From assembly GCF_900055185.1 (NCBI RefSeq), contig NZ_FIZX01000001.1:124001-188000 (forward strand): a stretch of 64,000 nucleotides of DNA, written 5' to 3'. The notes beneath the pieces were generated by a model that saw nothing but the letters and a program-made list of their open reading frames with translations, had not been told where the DNA came from and made no database searches. This document shows, one piece after another, positions 1-8,762 of this stretch. The position numbers and the translations under genes were made by a program. Position 1 is the first letter of the stretch; every line of letters starts with the position of its first letter. This DNA comes from Grimontia celer (GTDB taxonomy: Bacteria; Pseudomonadota; Gammaproteobacteria; Enterobacterales; Vibrionaceae).

Positions 1-142
1 GAAAGCACAGGTTGAAGAGCTTCGCGGCGATATCGAGCTGCGTAAAGGTGATACTGCCGCAGCGCGTTCTGCTTATGCTGCTTCTATTGCAGCTGCGACC
101 AACCCAGTTGTTCAGATGAAACTGGACAACCTGTCTCAATAA
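1..142 (+). CDS. yfgM: YfgM family protein, C-terminal fragment
   Basis: Only the last 46 codons are inside the window, read from base 2 and ending in TAA at 140-142. The visible end (KAQVEELRGDIELRKGDTAA..., finishing KLDNLSQ) has the alanine-rich helical repeat character of the TPR tail of YfgM, a membrane-anchored periplasmic protein linked to the Sec translocon and chaperone network. The next gene, bamB, begins 9 bases downstream, which is the usual yfgM-bamB-der order of gamma-proteobacteria. The identification rests on this tail and the context, since the start lies outside the window. Confidence 0.8.
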   Translation, partial: KAQVEELRGDIELRKGDTAAARSAYAASIAAATNPVVQMKLDNLSQ

Positions 143-151
143 GGTCTGAGT

Positions 152-1312
152 ATGATGCGTATGGGATGGAAACGTGTTGGTGCAGTAGCCTTACTGGGAA
201 CATTGCTGATTGGCTGTGCGGGTGAGGAAGATTCCATCCAGATGGCACCTGTGCCAGTGGTTGAGAGCGAATTCACTCCCACTCAGGTTTGGAAATCGAG
301 TGTTGGAGACGGTGTTGGAAACTATTTCAGCAATCTGACTCCTGTGCAGGCCTACGGCAAAGTGTTTGCGGCTGACCGCGAAGGCGTGGTCAAAGCGATG
401 GACACTGAAACCGGCACCACGATTTGGAGTGTTGATCTTGGTGAAGATGCACCGGCACTGATTTCAGGTGGTTTGACGGCATCTTACAGCAAGGTGTATC
501 TGGGTACAGAAACCGGTGTGTTGATTGCGCTGGATGAAGAAACCGGCGAAACCGTTTGGCAGGCTAACGCAGGCGGCGAGATCCTTTCCAAGCCACTGGC
601 TGACGAAAGTCTGGTGATCGTGAATACCAGTCGTGGTGAACTGGCTGCATTTGATGCCGAATCCGGTGAAGAGCGCTGGCGTACTTCCAGTGATGTACCA
701 AACCTGACGTTACGTGGTGATAGCTCGCCGGTATCAACATCTGGCGGTGTGTTCTGGGGGATGGCAAACGGCCGTCTGGGCGCTGCATTCGTTGAGAACG
801 GCAATATTATCTGGCAACAGCCGATTGCGAGCCCGAAAGGGGCGACAGAAATCGACCGTTTGGTGGATGTCGATGCGACGCCTGTGATTGACGGCGCACT
901 GCTTTACGCCGTGGGTTATAATGGCCAACTGGTTGCGATTGACCTGCGTTCAGGTCGCCCAGCGTGGAAACGCACGTACAGTTCATCGACTGACTTTTTG
1001 GTAGTGGGCAGTTACCTGTTCCTTATCACCGACCAAGATCACGTTGTGGCAGTTGATGCGCGCAGTGGTACAGAGCTTTGGCAGAATCGCGATTTGGAAT
1101 ACCGTCAGTTGACGGCACCGGTTGCTATCTCCGGCTATGTTGTCGTTGGCGATGCAGAGGGCTATCTGCATTGGATGGATCCGAACTCAGGTGAGTTCGT
1201 GGCGCAACAACAGCTAGACGACAGCGGATTTGCGGTGAGCCCATTGAATGTTGATGAAGGCTATATCGTCATTACCCGTGACGGCACAATAAGTAAAAAG
1301 CAAATACTGTAA
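152..1312 (+). CDS. bamB: BamB, outer membrane assembly lipoprotein
   Basis: BamB is the beta-propeller lipoprotein subunit of the BAM complex, which inserts beta-barrel proteins into the outer membrane. The 386-residue product starts with a basic n-region, a hydrophobic stretch and a lipobox ending LLIGC, giving a lipidated Cys22. The rest is a run of PQQ-like propeller repeats (for example ETGTTIWSVDLG, ETGETVWQANAGG, RSGTELWQNR) with the regular Trp spacing of the family. Length matches E. coli BamB (about 390). A second in-frame ATG three codons in could be the true start. It sits directly after yfgM and before der, its usual neighbours. Confidence 0.96.
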   Translation: MMRMGWKRVGAVALLGTLLIGCAGEEDSIQMAPVPVVESEFTPTQVWKSSVGDGVGNYFSNLTPVQAYGKVFAADREGVVKAMDTETGTTIWSVDLGEDAPALISGGLTASYSKVYLGTETGVLIALDEETGETVWQANAGGEILSKPLADESLVIVNTSRGELAAFDAESGEERWRTSSDVPNLTLRGDSSPVSTSGGVFWGMANGRLGAAFVENGNIIWQQPIASPKGATEIDRLVDVDATPVIDGALLYAVGYNGQLVAIDLRSGRPAWKRTYSSSTDFLVVGSYLFLITDQDHVVAVDARSGTELWQNRDLEYRQLTAPVAISGYVVVGDAEGYLHWMDPNSGEFVAQQQLDDSGFAVSPLNVDEGYIVITRDGTISKKQIL

Positions 1313-1334
1313 ATACAGTTGCTTATCAATTATT

Positions 1335-1364
1335 CGGCTCCTGATCTTGACCGGTCAGGAGCCG
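1335..1364. other. Stem-loop between bamB and der, no T-tract
   Basis: Two 10-bp arms (CGGCTCCTGA at 1335-1344 and TCAGGAGCCG at 1355-1364) pair perfectly around a 10-base loop. No run of T follows on either side, so it is not a normal intrinsic terminator. It lies 37 bases before der. It could slow or attenuate read-through from bamB, or stabilise the 3' end of the upstream message. Confidence 0.6.
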
Positions 1365-1400
1365 CTGTTATTAATGAATTTGAGATTTTAAGAGGTCAGT

Positions 1401-2900
1401 ATGATTCCTGTAGTAGCCCTGGTGGGGCGTCCTAATGTGGGGAAGTCGACACTCTTTAACCGGCTAACAAGGACGCGCGATGCGCTCGTTGCCGATTTTC
1501 CGGGTTTGACCAGGGATCGTAAGTACGGAAAAGCTATGCTGGGTGAGCATGAGTTCATCGTGGTGGACACCGGTGGTATCGACGGTACCGAAGAAGGTGT
1601 AGAAACCAAGATGGCTGAGCAATCACTGGCAGCGATTGAAGAAGCCGATGTTGTGCTGTTTATGGTTGATGGCCGTGCGGGTCTGACCGTTGCTGATGAA
1701 GCGATTGCACATCACCTGCGTAGCCGTGAAAAGAAAACCTTCCTTGTCGTCAACAAAGTTGATGGCATTGATGCAGACGCAGCAAGTGCGGAGTTTTGGC
1801 AGTTGGGCATGCCAGACATGTACCAGATTGCAGCCGCACATGGTCGTGGCGTACTCGGTTTGATCGACCGCGCACTGAAGCCGTTCGCAGAAGAGCTGGC
1901 GAGCGAAGAAGGTGAAGACCAAGAAGGTTTGGTCGATCTGACTGGAGAACAAGATGTCGAAGACGAAGATAAAGATCTGACCGAAGAAGATGCAGAATCT
2001 GCTTTGGAGCGTCTGCGTAACCTACCAATCAAATTCGGTATCATCGGTCGTCCAAATGTCGGTAAATCGACCCTGACTAACCGTATCCTTGGCGAAGACC
2101 GCGTCGTGGTTTACGACATGCCGGGTACAACGCGTGACTCCATCTATATTCCAATGGAACGTGATGGCCGTGAGTACGTGATTATTGATACCGCAGGTGT
2201 TCGTCGCCGTAAGCGTGTTAACGAGAAAGTTGAGAAGTTCTCTGTTATCCAGACACTGAAGGCGATAGAAGACTCGAATGTTGTGCTGCTGGTGATTGAT
2301 GCGCGTGAGAACATTTCGGATCAGGATTTGAGCCTGTTGGGTTTCGCATTGAACGCAGGTCGTTCGATCGTCATTGCTGTAAACAAGTGGGACGGTCTGG
2401 ACAGCGACGTGAAAGAGCGCGTGAAGTCAGAGCTTGACCGTCGTCTTGGCTTTGTTGATTTCGCTCGTATTCACTTTATCTCTGCATTGCATGGTACAGG
2501 TGTGGGTCACCTGTTTGAGTCGATTCAGGAAGCGTATGAGTCTGCGACCAAGCGAGTCAGCACCGCGATGCTGACCCGCATTATGGGCATGGCTCAGGAT
2601 GATCACCAGCCACCGATGATCCGTGGCCGTCGCGTGAAGCTGAAATATGCACACGCAGGTGGTTACAATCCACCGATTTTCGTGATTCACGGAAACCTGG
2701 TGAAAGAGCTGCCTGATTCCTACAAGCGTTACCTGATGAACTACTACCGTAAGTCTCTGGAAATCATGGGTACACCTATCCGTATTCAGTTCCAGAACAG
2801 CGAGAACCCGTTCGAAGGTAAGAAAGAGAAGCTAACCATTTCTCAGGCGCGTCAACGTAAGCGTCTGATGGACATGGTGAAAACTCGCGGCAAGAAGTAA
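1401..2900 (+). CDS. der: Der (EngA), double-domain ribosome-assembly GTPase
   Basis: Der is an essential GTPase acting in late assembly of the 50S ribosomal subunit. Both tandem G domains are visible: the first has GRPNVGKS near residue 8 and DTGG, the second has GRPNVGKS near residue 216, DTAGV and NKWD. An acidic linker joins them ([24 protein letters not shown]), and a KH-like domain follows. At 499 residues it is the normal length for Vibrionaceae. The ATG is preceded by AGAGG, and a terminator follows the stop. Confidence 0.98.
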   Translation: MIPVVALVGRPNVGKSTLFNRLTRTRDALVADFPGLTRDRKYGKAMLGEHEFIVVDTGGIDGTEEGVETKMAEQSLAAIEEADVVLFMVDGRAGLTVADEAIAHHLRSREKKTFLVVNKVDGIDADAASAEFWQLGMPDMYQIAAAHGRGVLGLIDRALKPFAEELASEEGEDQEGLVDLTGEQDVEDEDKDLTEEDAESALERLRNLPIKFGIIGRPNVGKSTLTNRILGEDRVVVYDMPGTTRDSIYIPMERDGREYVIIDTAGVRRRKRVNEKVEKFSVIQTLKAIEDSNVVLLVIDARENISDQDLSLLGFALNAGRSIVIAVNKWDGLDSDVKERVKSELDRRLGFVDFARIHFISALHGTGVGHLFESIQEAYESATKRVSTAMLTRIMGMAQDDHQPPMIRGRRVKLKYAHAGGYNPPIFVIHGNLVKELPDSYKRYLMNYYRKSLEIMGTPIRIQFQNSENPFEGKKEKLTISQARQRKRLMDMVKTRGKK

Positions 2901-2922
2901 CTTTCTGCCACTGAATACCAAG

Positions 2923-2947
2923 AGCCGACCTGCAGGTCGGCTTTTTT
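2923..2947 (+). terminator. Intrinsic terminator of der
   Basis: AGCCGACC/GGTCGGCT arms fold tightly around TGCA and are followed by TTTTTT. It starts 22 bases after the der stop codon and closes the yfgM-bamB-der transcription unit before the long non-coding gap. Confidence 0.9.
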
Positions 2948-3039
2948 ACGCCCGTAATAAACGGATTTTACCCGGATACATGAAGGTTGAATGACAGCCC
3001 ATGTAATTTAGACAAAAGTGTCATCTTTCCGTGTTTCCT

Positions 3040-3510
3040 GCCTGTAATTTGAACTCTAGGCCTTAATAAGGGCTATCAACTGGGGCTGATTGAGCGCCAA
3101 ATCAGTCTGATCTGACCGTCGAAGGGCAGAATTTTGATGATCTTTGTCACAAAAATTAAGCAATCAGGCGTGAAATATCGTTCTAGGAAGGAAGGCGAAT
3201 TATTACGCGGCTACTATGGCAGCTATAATTTATAAAATATCGAAAAAAATGGTTTATAAATCATGTTTCGATATTTTATCCTTTCATAAATCCATATGCA
3301 GAACATGTAACTTATGCTTTCGGGGGTTGTATTGATAAATATTTTTTTAAGGGGTGATCGCTGATCGGATCCCATAATCGCTGCGATCTGACGATCTTTA
3401 TAGGATCCAGCACTAGGCTGCTCGTTTTGCCAGCATCTAAGGGTTAGAATAACGGCAAAAGGATCATTGTGCATCCTTTGACCAAAAAACTGCGAAGTGA
3501 AAAGCGAAGG
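3040..3510. other. crtS: Probable crtS (chromosome-2 replication trigger) in the der-yfgJ gap
   Basis: This 571-base gap (2948-3518) has no credible gene. In V. cholerae the crtS site, whose replication licenses chromosome 2 initiation through RctB, lies on chromosome 1 in the gap just after der and before the yfgJ/xseA genes, which is the same place. What is visible here: a 14-bp-arm inverted repeat at 3232-3279 in an A+T-rich stretch, then seven GATC sites within 110 bp (3356, 3363, 3368, 3385, 3393, 3404, 3462), and a 7-bp-arm repeat (3458-3464/3473-3479) just before yfgJ. The call comes from position and unusual composition. I cannot align the crtS sequence from memory, so the exact boundaries are unknown. 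Confidence 0.6.
3232..3279. repeat. 14-bp-arm inverted repeat in the der-yfgJ gap
   Basis: ATAAAATATCGAAA at 3232-3245 is matched perfectly by TTTCGATATTTTAT at 3266-3279, with a 20-base A+T-rich spacer. A perfect 14-bp dyad is not expected by chance. It lies about 75 bases before the GATC cluster. It has no T-tract, so a protein-binding dyad (for example for an Lrp-like or RctB-like protein) is more likely than a terminator. Confidence 0.75.
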
Positions 3511-3518
3511 AAACCTTA

Positions 3519-3752
3519 ATGGGAAATCATTGCCCTGATTGCGAACGTGATTTGGTGTGGGACAACGGCACTTACCGTTGTGAAACCTGTGAGAAAAGTT
3601 TTGTAAAACAGGCTTTTTGTGCCACTTGCGACGCGCTATTGGAAAAGCTTCAGGCTTGTGGGGCGACAAGCTATTTCTGCAATAGCTGCAACGAGCTGAA
3701 ATCGAAGTCGAGCGCGAGAATCTATTTTGAAGAACAAAAAACGGTGTCCTGA
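3519..3752 (+). CDS. yfgJ: YfgJ family zinc-ribbon protein
   Basis: A 77-residue protein with three Cys pairs: HCPDCE near residue 4, CETC near 22, then CATC and CNSC. It aligns with E. coli YfgJ in length and in the motif around KACGA...YFCN. Its function is unknown; the paired cysteines predict two rubredoxin-type zinc ribbons. It sits between der and xseA as in enteric bacteria. The ATG is preceded by AAGGAAACCTTA. The stop codon lies inside the hairpin shared with xseA, which converges on it. Confidence 0.88.
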   Translation: MGNHCPDCERDLVWDNGTYRCETCEKSFVKQAFCATCDALLEKLQACGATSYFCNSCNELKSKSSARIYFEEQKTVS

Positions 3753-3762
3753 GACACCGTTT
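3738..3762. terminator. Shared hairpin between convergent yfgJ and xseA
   Basis: AAACGGTGTC/GACACCGTTT form a 10-bp stem around CTGA. The yfgJ stop codon is in the loop. A-rich bases on the left and TTTC on the right suit termination in both directions. The xseA stop codon is 25 bases away on the other strand. Confidence 0.75.
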
Positions 3763-3786
3763 CACCTTTCTAGTTAAAGATCCTTT

Positions 3787-5115
3787 CTAGTTCACCGTAG
3801 ATTGGATCTCTCCATCTCCAAACGTTGACCTGATCTGATCGCCAGACTTAAGCGACGATGCTGAACGAATCACTTCGCCTTTATCGTTTCGGGTGATCGA
3901 ATAACCGCGTGCGAGTGTTGCCAGCGGGCTCACTGCATCCAGTGTTTCCATCTGCAGTGCCAGTGCATGCTGTTGTTGTCGAAGTTGACGGCGCATGGCC
4001 TCAATAAGACGCTGCTCCACATAACCCAGTCGTGCTTTTTGTCCAGGAACCTGGTTCGCGGGTGAGTAACGCTCTAGCTTTTGTGCAGCTCTATCAAGGC
4101 GCTGAGCTTCCGTTTGAAGTGTATAGCGCATGGATTGGTGAAGACGCCTTTCAAGCTCATCAAACTGCTGAGATTGTTGCTGAAGCTGTGCTTTAGGATG
4201 TTGCATCGCCAATCGGTGTTGCAAGCGTGTGAGCCACTCTTGAGAGCGGCTTAAATGACGGCTGAAAGCGTGTGTGAGGCGATCAGTACGCTGCAAGAGT
4301 TGCTGATCACGTACTGAGGTATCACGGCTGATAAGCTCGGCGGCCGCTGATGGGGTAGGGGCGCGGACATCAGCGACGAAATCCGCGATGGTGACATCAA
4401 CTTCATGACCAACTGCGCTGACGATCGGGATGGTGCTGGCGGCAATGGTACGGGCAACAATTTCTTCGTTGAAGCACCACAAGTCTTCCAACGAACCACC
4501 GCCACGACCGACGATCAAGACATCACATTCATTGCGGCTGTTGGCACGTCCAATGGCCTGTGCGATTTGTATGGCAGCATCTTTGCCCTGCACTTGGGTG
4601 GGATAAATCACCACAGGCAAGCTAGGATCGCGGCGTTTCAATACATGCAAAATATCATGCAGCGCCGCGCCGGTACTGGAAGTGATCACGCCAACCCGCT
4701 TGGGTTGTTCTGGGAGTGGCTTTTTAAGGCTGGCAGCAAACAGACCTTCTGCGGAAAGCTGCATTTTCAGTTTTTCAAATTGCTGTTGAAGCAGGCCGTC
4801 ACCTTCGGGCTGCATGCTTTCGACAATGATTTGGTAATCACCGCGGGGCTCGTACAAAGAAAGCCTTGCACGCACTAGCACCTGATTTCCGTTGGCAGGC
4901 TTAAAAGTCACCCGTCGGTTATTGCCTTTGAACATGGCGCATTTCACCTGAGCTTGACGATCTTTCAGGGTGAAATACCAGTGACCAGACGTCGCCATAG
5001 TGAGGTTTGAAATCTCGCCAACCAGCCAAACAATGCCCATTTCGTTTTCGAGCAACAAACGTACTTCAGCGTTTAATCTGGAGACGGTATAGATATTGTT
5101 GTTGGTGAGATTCAT
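3787..5115 (-). CDS. xseA: XseA, exonuclease VII large subunit
   Basis: This is the catalytic subunit of exonuclease VII, a single-strand DNA exonuclease made of one XseA and several XseB chains. The product has the N-terminal OB-fold region ([37 protein letters not shown]), the central catalytic domain ([53 protein letters not shown]) and a long coiled coil before the end ([12 protein letters not shown]). I chose the ATG at 5115 (442 residues). An upstream in-frame TTG at 5142 adds nine residues with no family support. XseB is encoded 31 kb away at 34.5 kb. The gene diverges from guaB across two PurR boxes. Confidence 0.97.
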   Translation of the reverse strand: MNLTNNNIYTVSRLNAEVRLLLENEMGIVWLVGEISNLTMATSGHWYFTLKDRQAQVKCAMFKGNNRRVTFKPANGNQVLVRARLSLYEPRGDYQIIVESMQPEGDGLLQQQFEKLKMQLSAEGLFAASLKKPLPEQPKRVGVITSSTGAALHDILHVLKRRDPSLPVVIYPTQVQGKDAAIQIAQAIGRANSRNECDVLIVGRGGGSLEDLWCFNEEIVARTIAASTIPIVSAVGHEVDVTIADFVADVRAPTPSAAAELISRDTSVRDQQLLQRTDRLTHAFSRHLSRSQEWLTRLQHRLAMQHPKAQLQQQSQQFDELERRLHQSMRYTLQTEAQRLDRAAQKLERYSPANQVPGQKARLGYVEQRLIEAMRRQLRQQQHALALQMETLDAVSPLATLARGYSITRNDKGEVIRSASSLKSGDQIRSTFGDGEIQSTVN

Positions 5116-5174
5116 AGCGGAATGCGTCTTTGTTTTCAGCAAGATGAAGCCATGTTAAAGAGGCGAAATCTGAA

Positions 5175-5190
5175 AGCCAAACGTTTTCGT
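5175..5190. promoter_or_regulatory. PurR-type operator, distal box of guaB
   Basis: AGCCAAACGTTTTCGT matches the PurR consensus ACGCAAACGTTTGCGT at 12-13 of 16 positions and keeps the central CAAACGTTT. It lies 26 bases, about 2.5 helix turns, from a second box in the xseA-guaB divergent region. Confidence 0.7.
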
Positions 5191-5200
5191 AAAAATCTGT

Positions 5201-5228
5201 AGCCAAACGTTTGCGCCGTCAGTATAAT
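5201..5228 (+). promoter_or_regulatory. guaB promoter with proximal PurR operator
   Basis: AGCCAAACGTTTGCGC (5201-5216) is a good PurR box, followed by TATAAT at 5223-5228, which I take as the guaB -10. The box therefore covers the spacer and -35 region, a position where a bound repressor blocks polymerase. Together with the box at 5175 this suggests cooperative PurR repression of guaBA by hypoxanthine or guanine. Confidence 0.8.
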
Positions 5229-5280
5229 GCGGCGGCAATATTTTGAACTCCCTCATATTATTTTGGCGTGAGATATTGCA

Positions 5281-6747
5281 ATGTTACGAATAGCTAAAGA
5301 AGCCCTTACTTTTGACGATGTACTGCTGGTTCCAGCACACTCCACAGTTCTTCCGAACACTGCCGACTTGCGCACTCAACTGACGAAAAAAATCTCTCTG
5401 AACATCCCACTGATCTCAGCGGCGATGGACACAGTGACCGAAGCGCGCCTCGCAATTGCGCTTGCTCAGGAAGGTGGCATCGGTTTTATCCACAAAAACA
5501 TGTCTATTGAGCAACAAGCGGAACAAGTTCGCTTGGTGAAGATCTTTGAAGCCGGTGTGGTTTCAAATCCTGTCACTGTGACGCCTGAGCAAACCATTGC
5601 TGATGTGAAAGCACTGACCGACACACATGGCTTTGCCGGTTTCCCAGTTGTCACTGAAGCCAATGAGCTGGTGGGTATCATCACTGGTCGCGATGTTCGT
5701 TTCGTGACTGACCTGAGCCTGAAAGTGTCAGAAGCAATGACACCGAAAGAGCGTCTGGCAACAGTGAAAGAGGGTGCAAGCCCTGAAGAAGTTCAAAAGC
5801 TGATGCAAAAGCACCGCGTAGAAAAAATTCTGGTGGTTAATGACGATCACCACATCGCGGGCATGATCACTGCAAAAGATTTCCAAAAAGCTGAGCGCAA
5901 GCCAAACGCATGTAAAGACGAGCAAGGCCGTCTGCGTGTTGGTGCTGCGGTTGGCGCAGGTGCAGGTAACGAAGAACGTGTTGCTGCACTGGTTGAGGCA
6001 GGCGTTGACGTTCTGCTTATCGATTCTTCTCATGGTCACTCTGAAGGCGTACTTCAACGCATCCGTGAAACTCGTGAAAAATTCCCTGAATTGCAAATCA
6101 TTGGCGGTAACGTTGCGACTGGCGCAGGTGCAAAAGCCCTGATTGAAGCGGGTGTTGATGCAGTGAAAGTGGGCATCGGCCCAGGCTCAATCTGTACAAC
6201 CCGTATTGTTACCGGTGTGGGTGTTCCGCAAATCACTGCGATTTCAGATGCAGTAGAAGTGGCAGAGCAATACGGCGTGCCATGTATCGCTGATGGCGGT
6301 ATCCGTTTCTCTGGTGACCTGTGTAAAGCATTGGTTGCAGGCGCATCTTGTGTGATGGTTGGCTCCATGCTGGCAGGTACGGAAGAATCTCCAGGTGAAG
6401 TTGAACTGTACCAAGGCCGCGCTTACAAATCTTACCGTGGTATGGGCTCGCTGGGTGCGATGTCTAAAGGTTCTTCTGACCGTTACTTCCAGAGCGATAA
6501 TGCAGCGGACAAGCTGGTACCTGAAGGTATCGAAGGTCGCGTGGCATACAAAGGCCGCCTGAAAGAAATCATCCACCAGCAAATGGGTGGCCTTCGTTCG
6601 TGCATGGGTCTGACTGGTTCTGCGACGGTTGAAGCTCTGCGTACAAAAGCAGAATTTGTTCGCATCACTGGCGCTGGTATGACGGAATCGCATGCACACG
6701 ATGTGACCATCACTAAAGAAGCACCAAACTACCGTACTGGCCAGTAA
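5281..6747 (+). CDS. guaB: GuaB, IMP dehydrogenase
   Basis: This enzyme oxidises IMP to XMP with NAD+, the first committed step of GMP synthesis. The 488-residue product begins [21 protein letters not shown] and has a pair of CBS domains (about residues 95-200) inserted in the TIM barrel. The catalytic loop GPGSICTTR carries the active-site Cys near 305, and the flap ends with [11 protein letters not shown]. Length equals E. coli GuaB. It heads a guaB-guaA pair 82 bases apart and is preceded by two PurR boxes and TATAAT. Confidence 0.99.
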   Translation: MLRIAKEALTFDDVLLVPAHSTVLPNTADLRTQLTKKISLNIPLISAAMDTVTEARLAIALAQEGGIGFIHKNMSIEQQAEQVRLVKIFEAGVVSNPVTVTPEQTIADVKALTDTHGFAGFPVVTEANELVGIITGRDVRFVTDLSLKVSEAMTPKERLATVKEGASPEEVQKLMQKHRVEKILVVNDDHHIAGMITAKDFQKAERKPNACKDEQGRLRVGAAVGAGAGNEERVAALVEAGVDVLLIDSSHGHSEGVLQRIRETREKFPELQIIGGNVATGAGAKALIEAGVDAVKVGIGPGSICTTRIVTGVGVPQITAISDAVEVAEQYGVPCIADGGIRFSGDLCKALVAGASCVMVGSMLAGTEESPGEVELYQGRAYKSYRGMGSLGAMSKGSSDRYFQSDNAADKLVPEGIEGRVAYKGRLKEIIHQQMGGLRSCMGLTGSATVEALRTKAEFVRITGAGMTESHAHDVTITKEAPNYRTGQ

Positions 6748-6829
6748 TACACGCCCGTAAGTTAAAGCCGAAATTTATAGCATGGGGACAGAAGTCCCCT
6801 GTATCGATGACTTTTTGAGACAAGCTGAA

Positions 6830-8407
6830 ATGACCCAAAATATTCATGACCAACGTATTCTGATCCTCGACTTTGGTTCTCAGTACACCCAGTTGATCGC
6901 GCGTCGTATCCGTGAAATCGGTGTTTACTGTGAGCTGTGGGGCTGGGATGTTGAAGAGCAGGATATCCGTGACTTCAACCCGAACGGCATCATTCTTTCC
7001 GGTGGCCCGGAGAGCGTGACAGAAGACGGTTCACCACGTGCGCCTGAATATGTGTTTAACGCGGGCGTTCCAGTACTGGGCGTGTGCTACGGCATGCAAA
7101 CCATGTCTGAGCAGCTTGGCGGTAAAGTTGCAGGATCTAACGAGCGTGAGTTCGGTTATGCGAAAGTCACTCTGGACAACCCAGGTAGCCTATTTGAAGG
7201 TATCGAAGATGCCATCAACGAAGCGGGCAAAGGCGTTCTGGATGTATGGATGAGCCACGGCGACAAAGTGGTAGAAATTCCATCTGACTTTGTGAAAGTC
7301 GCATCGACTGACACTTGTCCGTTCGCAGCAATGGCAAACGAAGAGAAGCGTTTCTACGGCGTTCAGTTCCACCCTGAAGTGACACACACCCGTCAGGGTC
7401 ACCGCATGCTTGAGCGCTTCGTGATGGATATCTGTGGCTGTGAAAAGCTATGGACACCAGCCTCGATCATCGAAGATGCGATTGCACGTATCAAAGAACA
7501 AGTGGGTGATGACGAAGTGATCCTTGGCCTGTCAGGTGGTGTGGACTCTTCTGTTGTTGCTATGCTTATCCACCGCGCGATCGGTGACAAGCTGACCTGT
7601 GTATTCGTAGATAACGGTCTGCTGCGCCTGAACGAAGCTGAGCAGGTTATGGAAATGTTCGGTGACCACTTCGGCCTGAACATCGTTCACGTTGATGCGG
7701 AAGACCGCTTCCTATCAGCGCTGGAAGGTATTGCTGATCCAGAAGCAAAACGTAAGAAGATTGGTCACGTGTTCGTAGACGTATTCGATGAAGAATCGAA
7801 GAAACTGAAGAATGCGAAATGGCTGGCGCAAGGCACTATCTACCCAGATGTGATCGAGTCTGCTGCTTCTAAGACCGGTAAAGCGCACGTTATCAAATCT
7901 CACCACAACGTAGGTGGTCTGCCGGATGACATGGAAATGGGTCTGGTTGAGCCGCTAAAAGAGCTGTTCAAAGACGAAGTGCGCAAGATTGGTCTGGAGC
8001 TGGGTCTGCCATACAACATGCTTTACCGCCACCCGTTCCCAGGTCCAGGTCTGGGTGTACGCGTATTGGGCGAAGTGAAAAAAGAATACTGTGACCTGCT
8101 GCGCCGTGCGGATGCTATCTTCATCGAAGAGCTGCACAAAGCAGATCTTTACAACAAGGTTTCTCAAGCATTTACTGTGTTCCTGCCAGTACGCTCTGTC
8201 GGCGTAATGGGTGACGGCCGTAAATACGATTGGGTTGTTTCTCTGCGTGCAGTAGAAACCATCGACTTTATGACCGCACACTGGGCACACCTGCCATACG
8301 ATTTCTTGGGTCGCGTTTCAAACCGCATCATCAACGAAGTCGACGGCATCAGCCGCGTAGTTTACGACGTATCTGGTAAGCCACCTGCAACCATTGAGTG
8401 GGAATAA
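6830..8407 (+). CDS. guaA: GuaA, GMP synthase (glutamine-hydrolysing)
   Basis: GuaA converts XMP to GMP using glutamine and ATP. The class-I amidotransferase domain has the nucleophile Cys86 in GVCYGMQ and the His/Glu pair in VQFHPEVTH. The ATP pyrophosphatase domain has the P-loop LSGGVDSS, and the C-terminal dimerisation domain ends PPATIEWE. From ATG 6830 the protein is 525 residues, the same as E. coli. The in-frame ATG at 6782 would add 16 unconserved residues. It follows guaB and ends in a strong terminator. Confidence 0.98.
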   Translation: MTQNIHDQRILILDFGSQYTQLIARRIREIGVYCELWGWDVEEQDIRDFNPNGIILSGGPESVTEDGSPRAPEYVFNAGVPVLGVCYGMQTMSEQLGGKVAGSNEREFGYAKVTLDNPGSLFEGIEDAINEAGKGVLDVWMSHGDKVVEIPSDFVKVASTDTCPFAAMANEEKRFYGVQFHPEVTHTRQGHRMLERFVMDICGCEKLWTPASIIEDAIARIKEQVGDDEVILGLSGGVDSSVVAMLIHRAIGDKLTCVFVDNGLLRLNEAEQVMEMFGDHFGLNIVHVDAEDRFLSALEGIADPEAKRKKIGHVFVDVFDEESKKLKNAKWLAQGTIYPDVIESAASKTGKAHVIKSHHNVGGLPDDMEMGLVEPLKELFKDEVRKIGLELGLPYNMLYRHPFPGPGLGVRVLGEVKKEYCDLLRRADAIFIEELHKADLYNKVSQAFTVFLPVRSVGVMGDGRKYDWVVSLRAVETIDFMTAHWAHLPYDFLGRVSNRIINEVDGISRVVYDVSGKPPATIEWE

Positions 8408-8431
8408 TCCCCCTTCAAATCCAGTCATTCA

Positions 8432-8455
8432 AAAGGCACGCATTGCGTGCCTTTT
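8432..8455 (+). terminator. Intrinsic terminator of guaBA
   Basis: AAAGGCACGC/GCGTGCCTTT form a 10-bp stem with an ATT(G) loop, followed by a T-rich tail, 24 bases after the guaA stop codon. Confidence 0.92.
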
Positions 8456-8762
8456 TCTTTCTCTCTCACCAGCGATACGTCATTCATCTTCTGGGTGGCT
8501 GATACTCACCATTTCACGCCAAAAGTAGCCATTTTATTGTGGTTGTTGTTCATTTGGATTGTCTTTGTTTGCTTTGTGTTTACCGCTTGTGTGTAAATTG
8601 AATTTATGTGCTTAAACCGTAATTTTAATTGAGATTAGTCACTACCAATTTGGTTTGTTACGTGTATTTTGTGCTGTTGAATAATTATGACGTCGTTGCG
8701 AATTCATCAAAGAATCCGCTCCTTACGATGCAAACACACACTGCAAAAACTCGGAGCTTTAA
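8456..8762 (+). promoter_or_regulatory. Long leader/promoter region of the first AbgT gene
   Basis: The 307 bases between the guaA terminator and the AbgT gene hold no credible gene. The region is T-rich from 8530 to 8680. CGCCAAAAGTAGCCAT at 8517-8532 resembles CTCCAAAAGTGGCAT at 10600-10614 upstream of the second AbgT gene, which suggests a shared regulator. A clear ribosome-binding site (GGAG at 8753-8756) fixes the downstream start codon. I could not assign -35/-10 elements with confidence. Confidence 0.45.

Noticed and set aside
3223-3765. A 180-codon open frame on the minus strand across the der-yfgJ gap
   Set aside because: It runs antisense through yfgJ, has no ribosome-binding site and no recognisable domain, and its composition is that of a shadow frame. 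The region is better explained as crtS plus yfgJ.
6782-6829. A 16-residue N-terminal extension of GuaA
   Set aside because: The length from ATG 6830 equals E. coli GuaA and the extension is not family-like.
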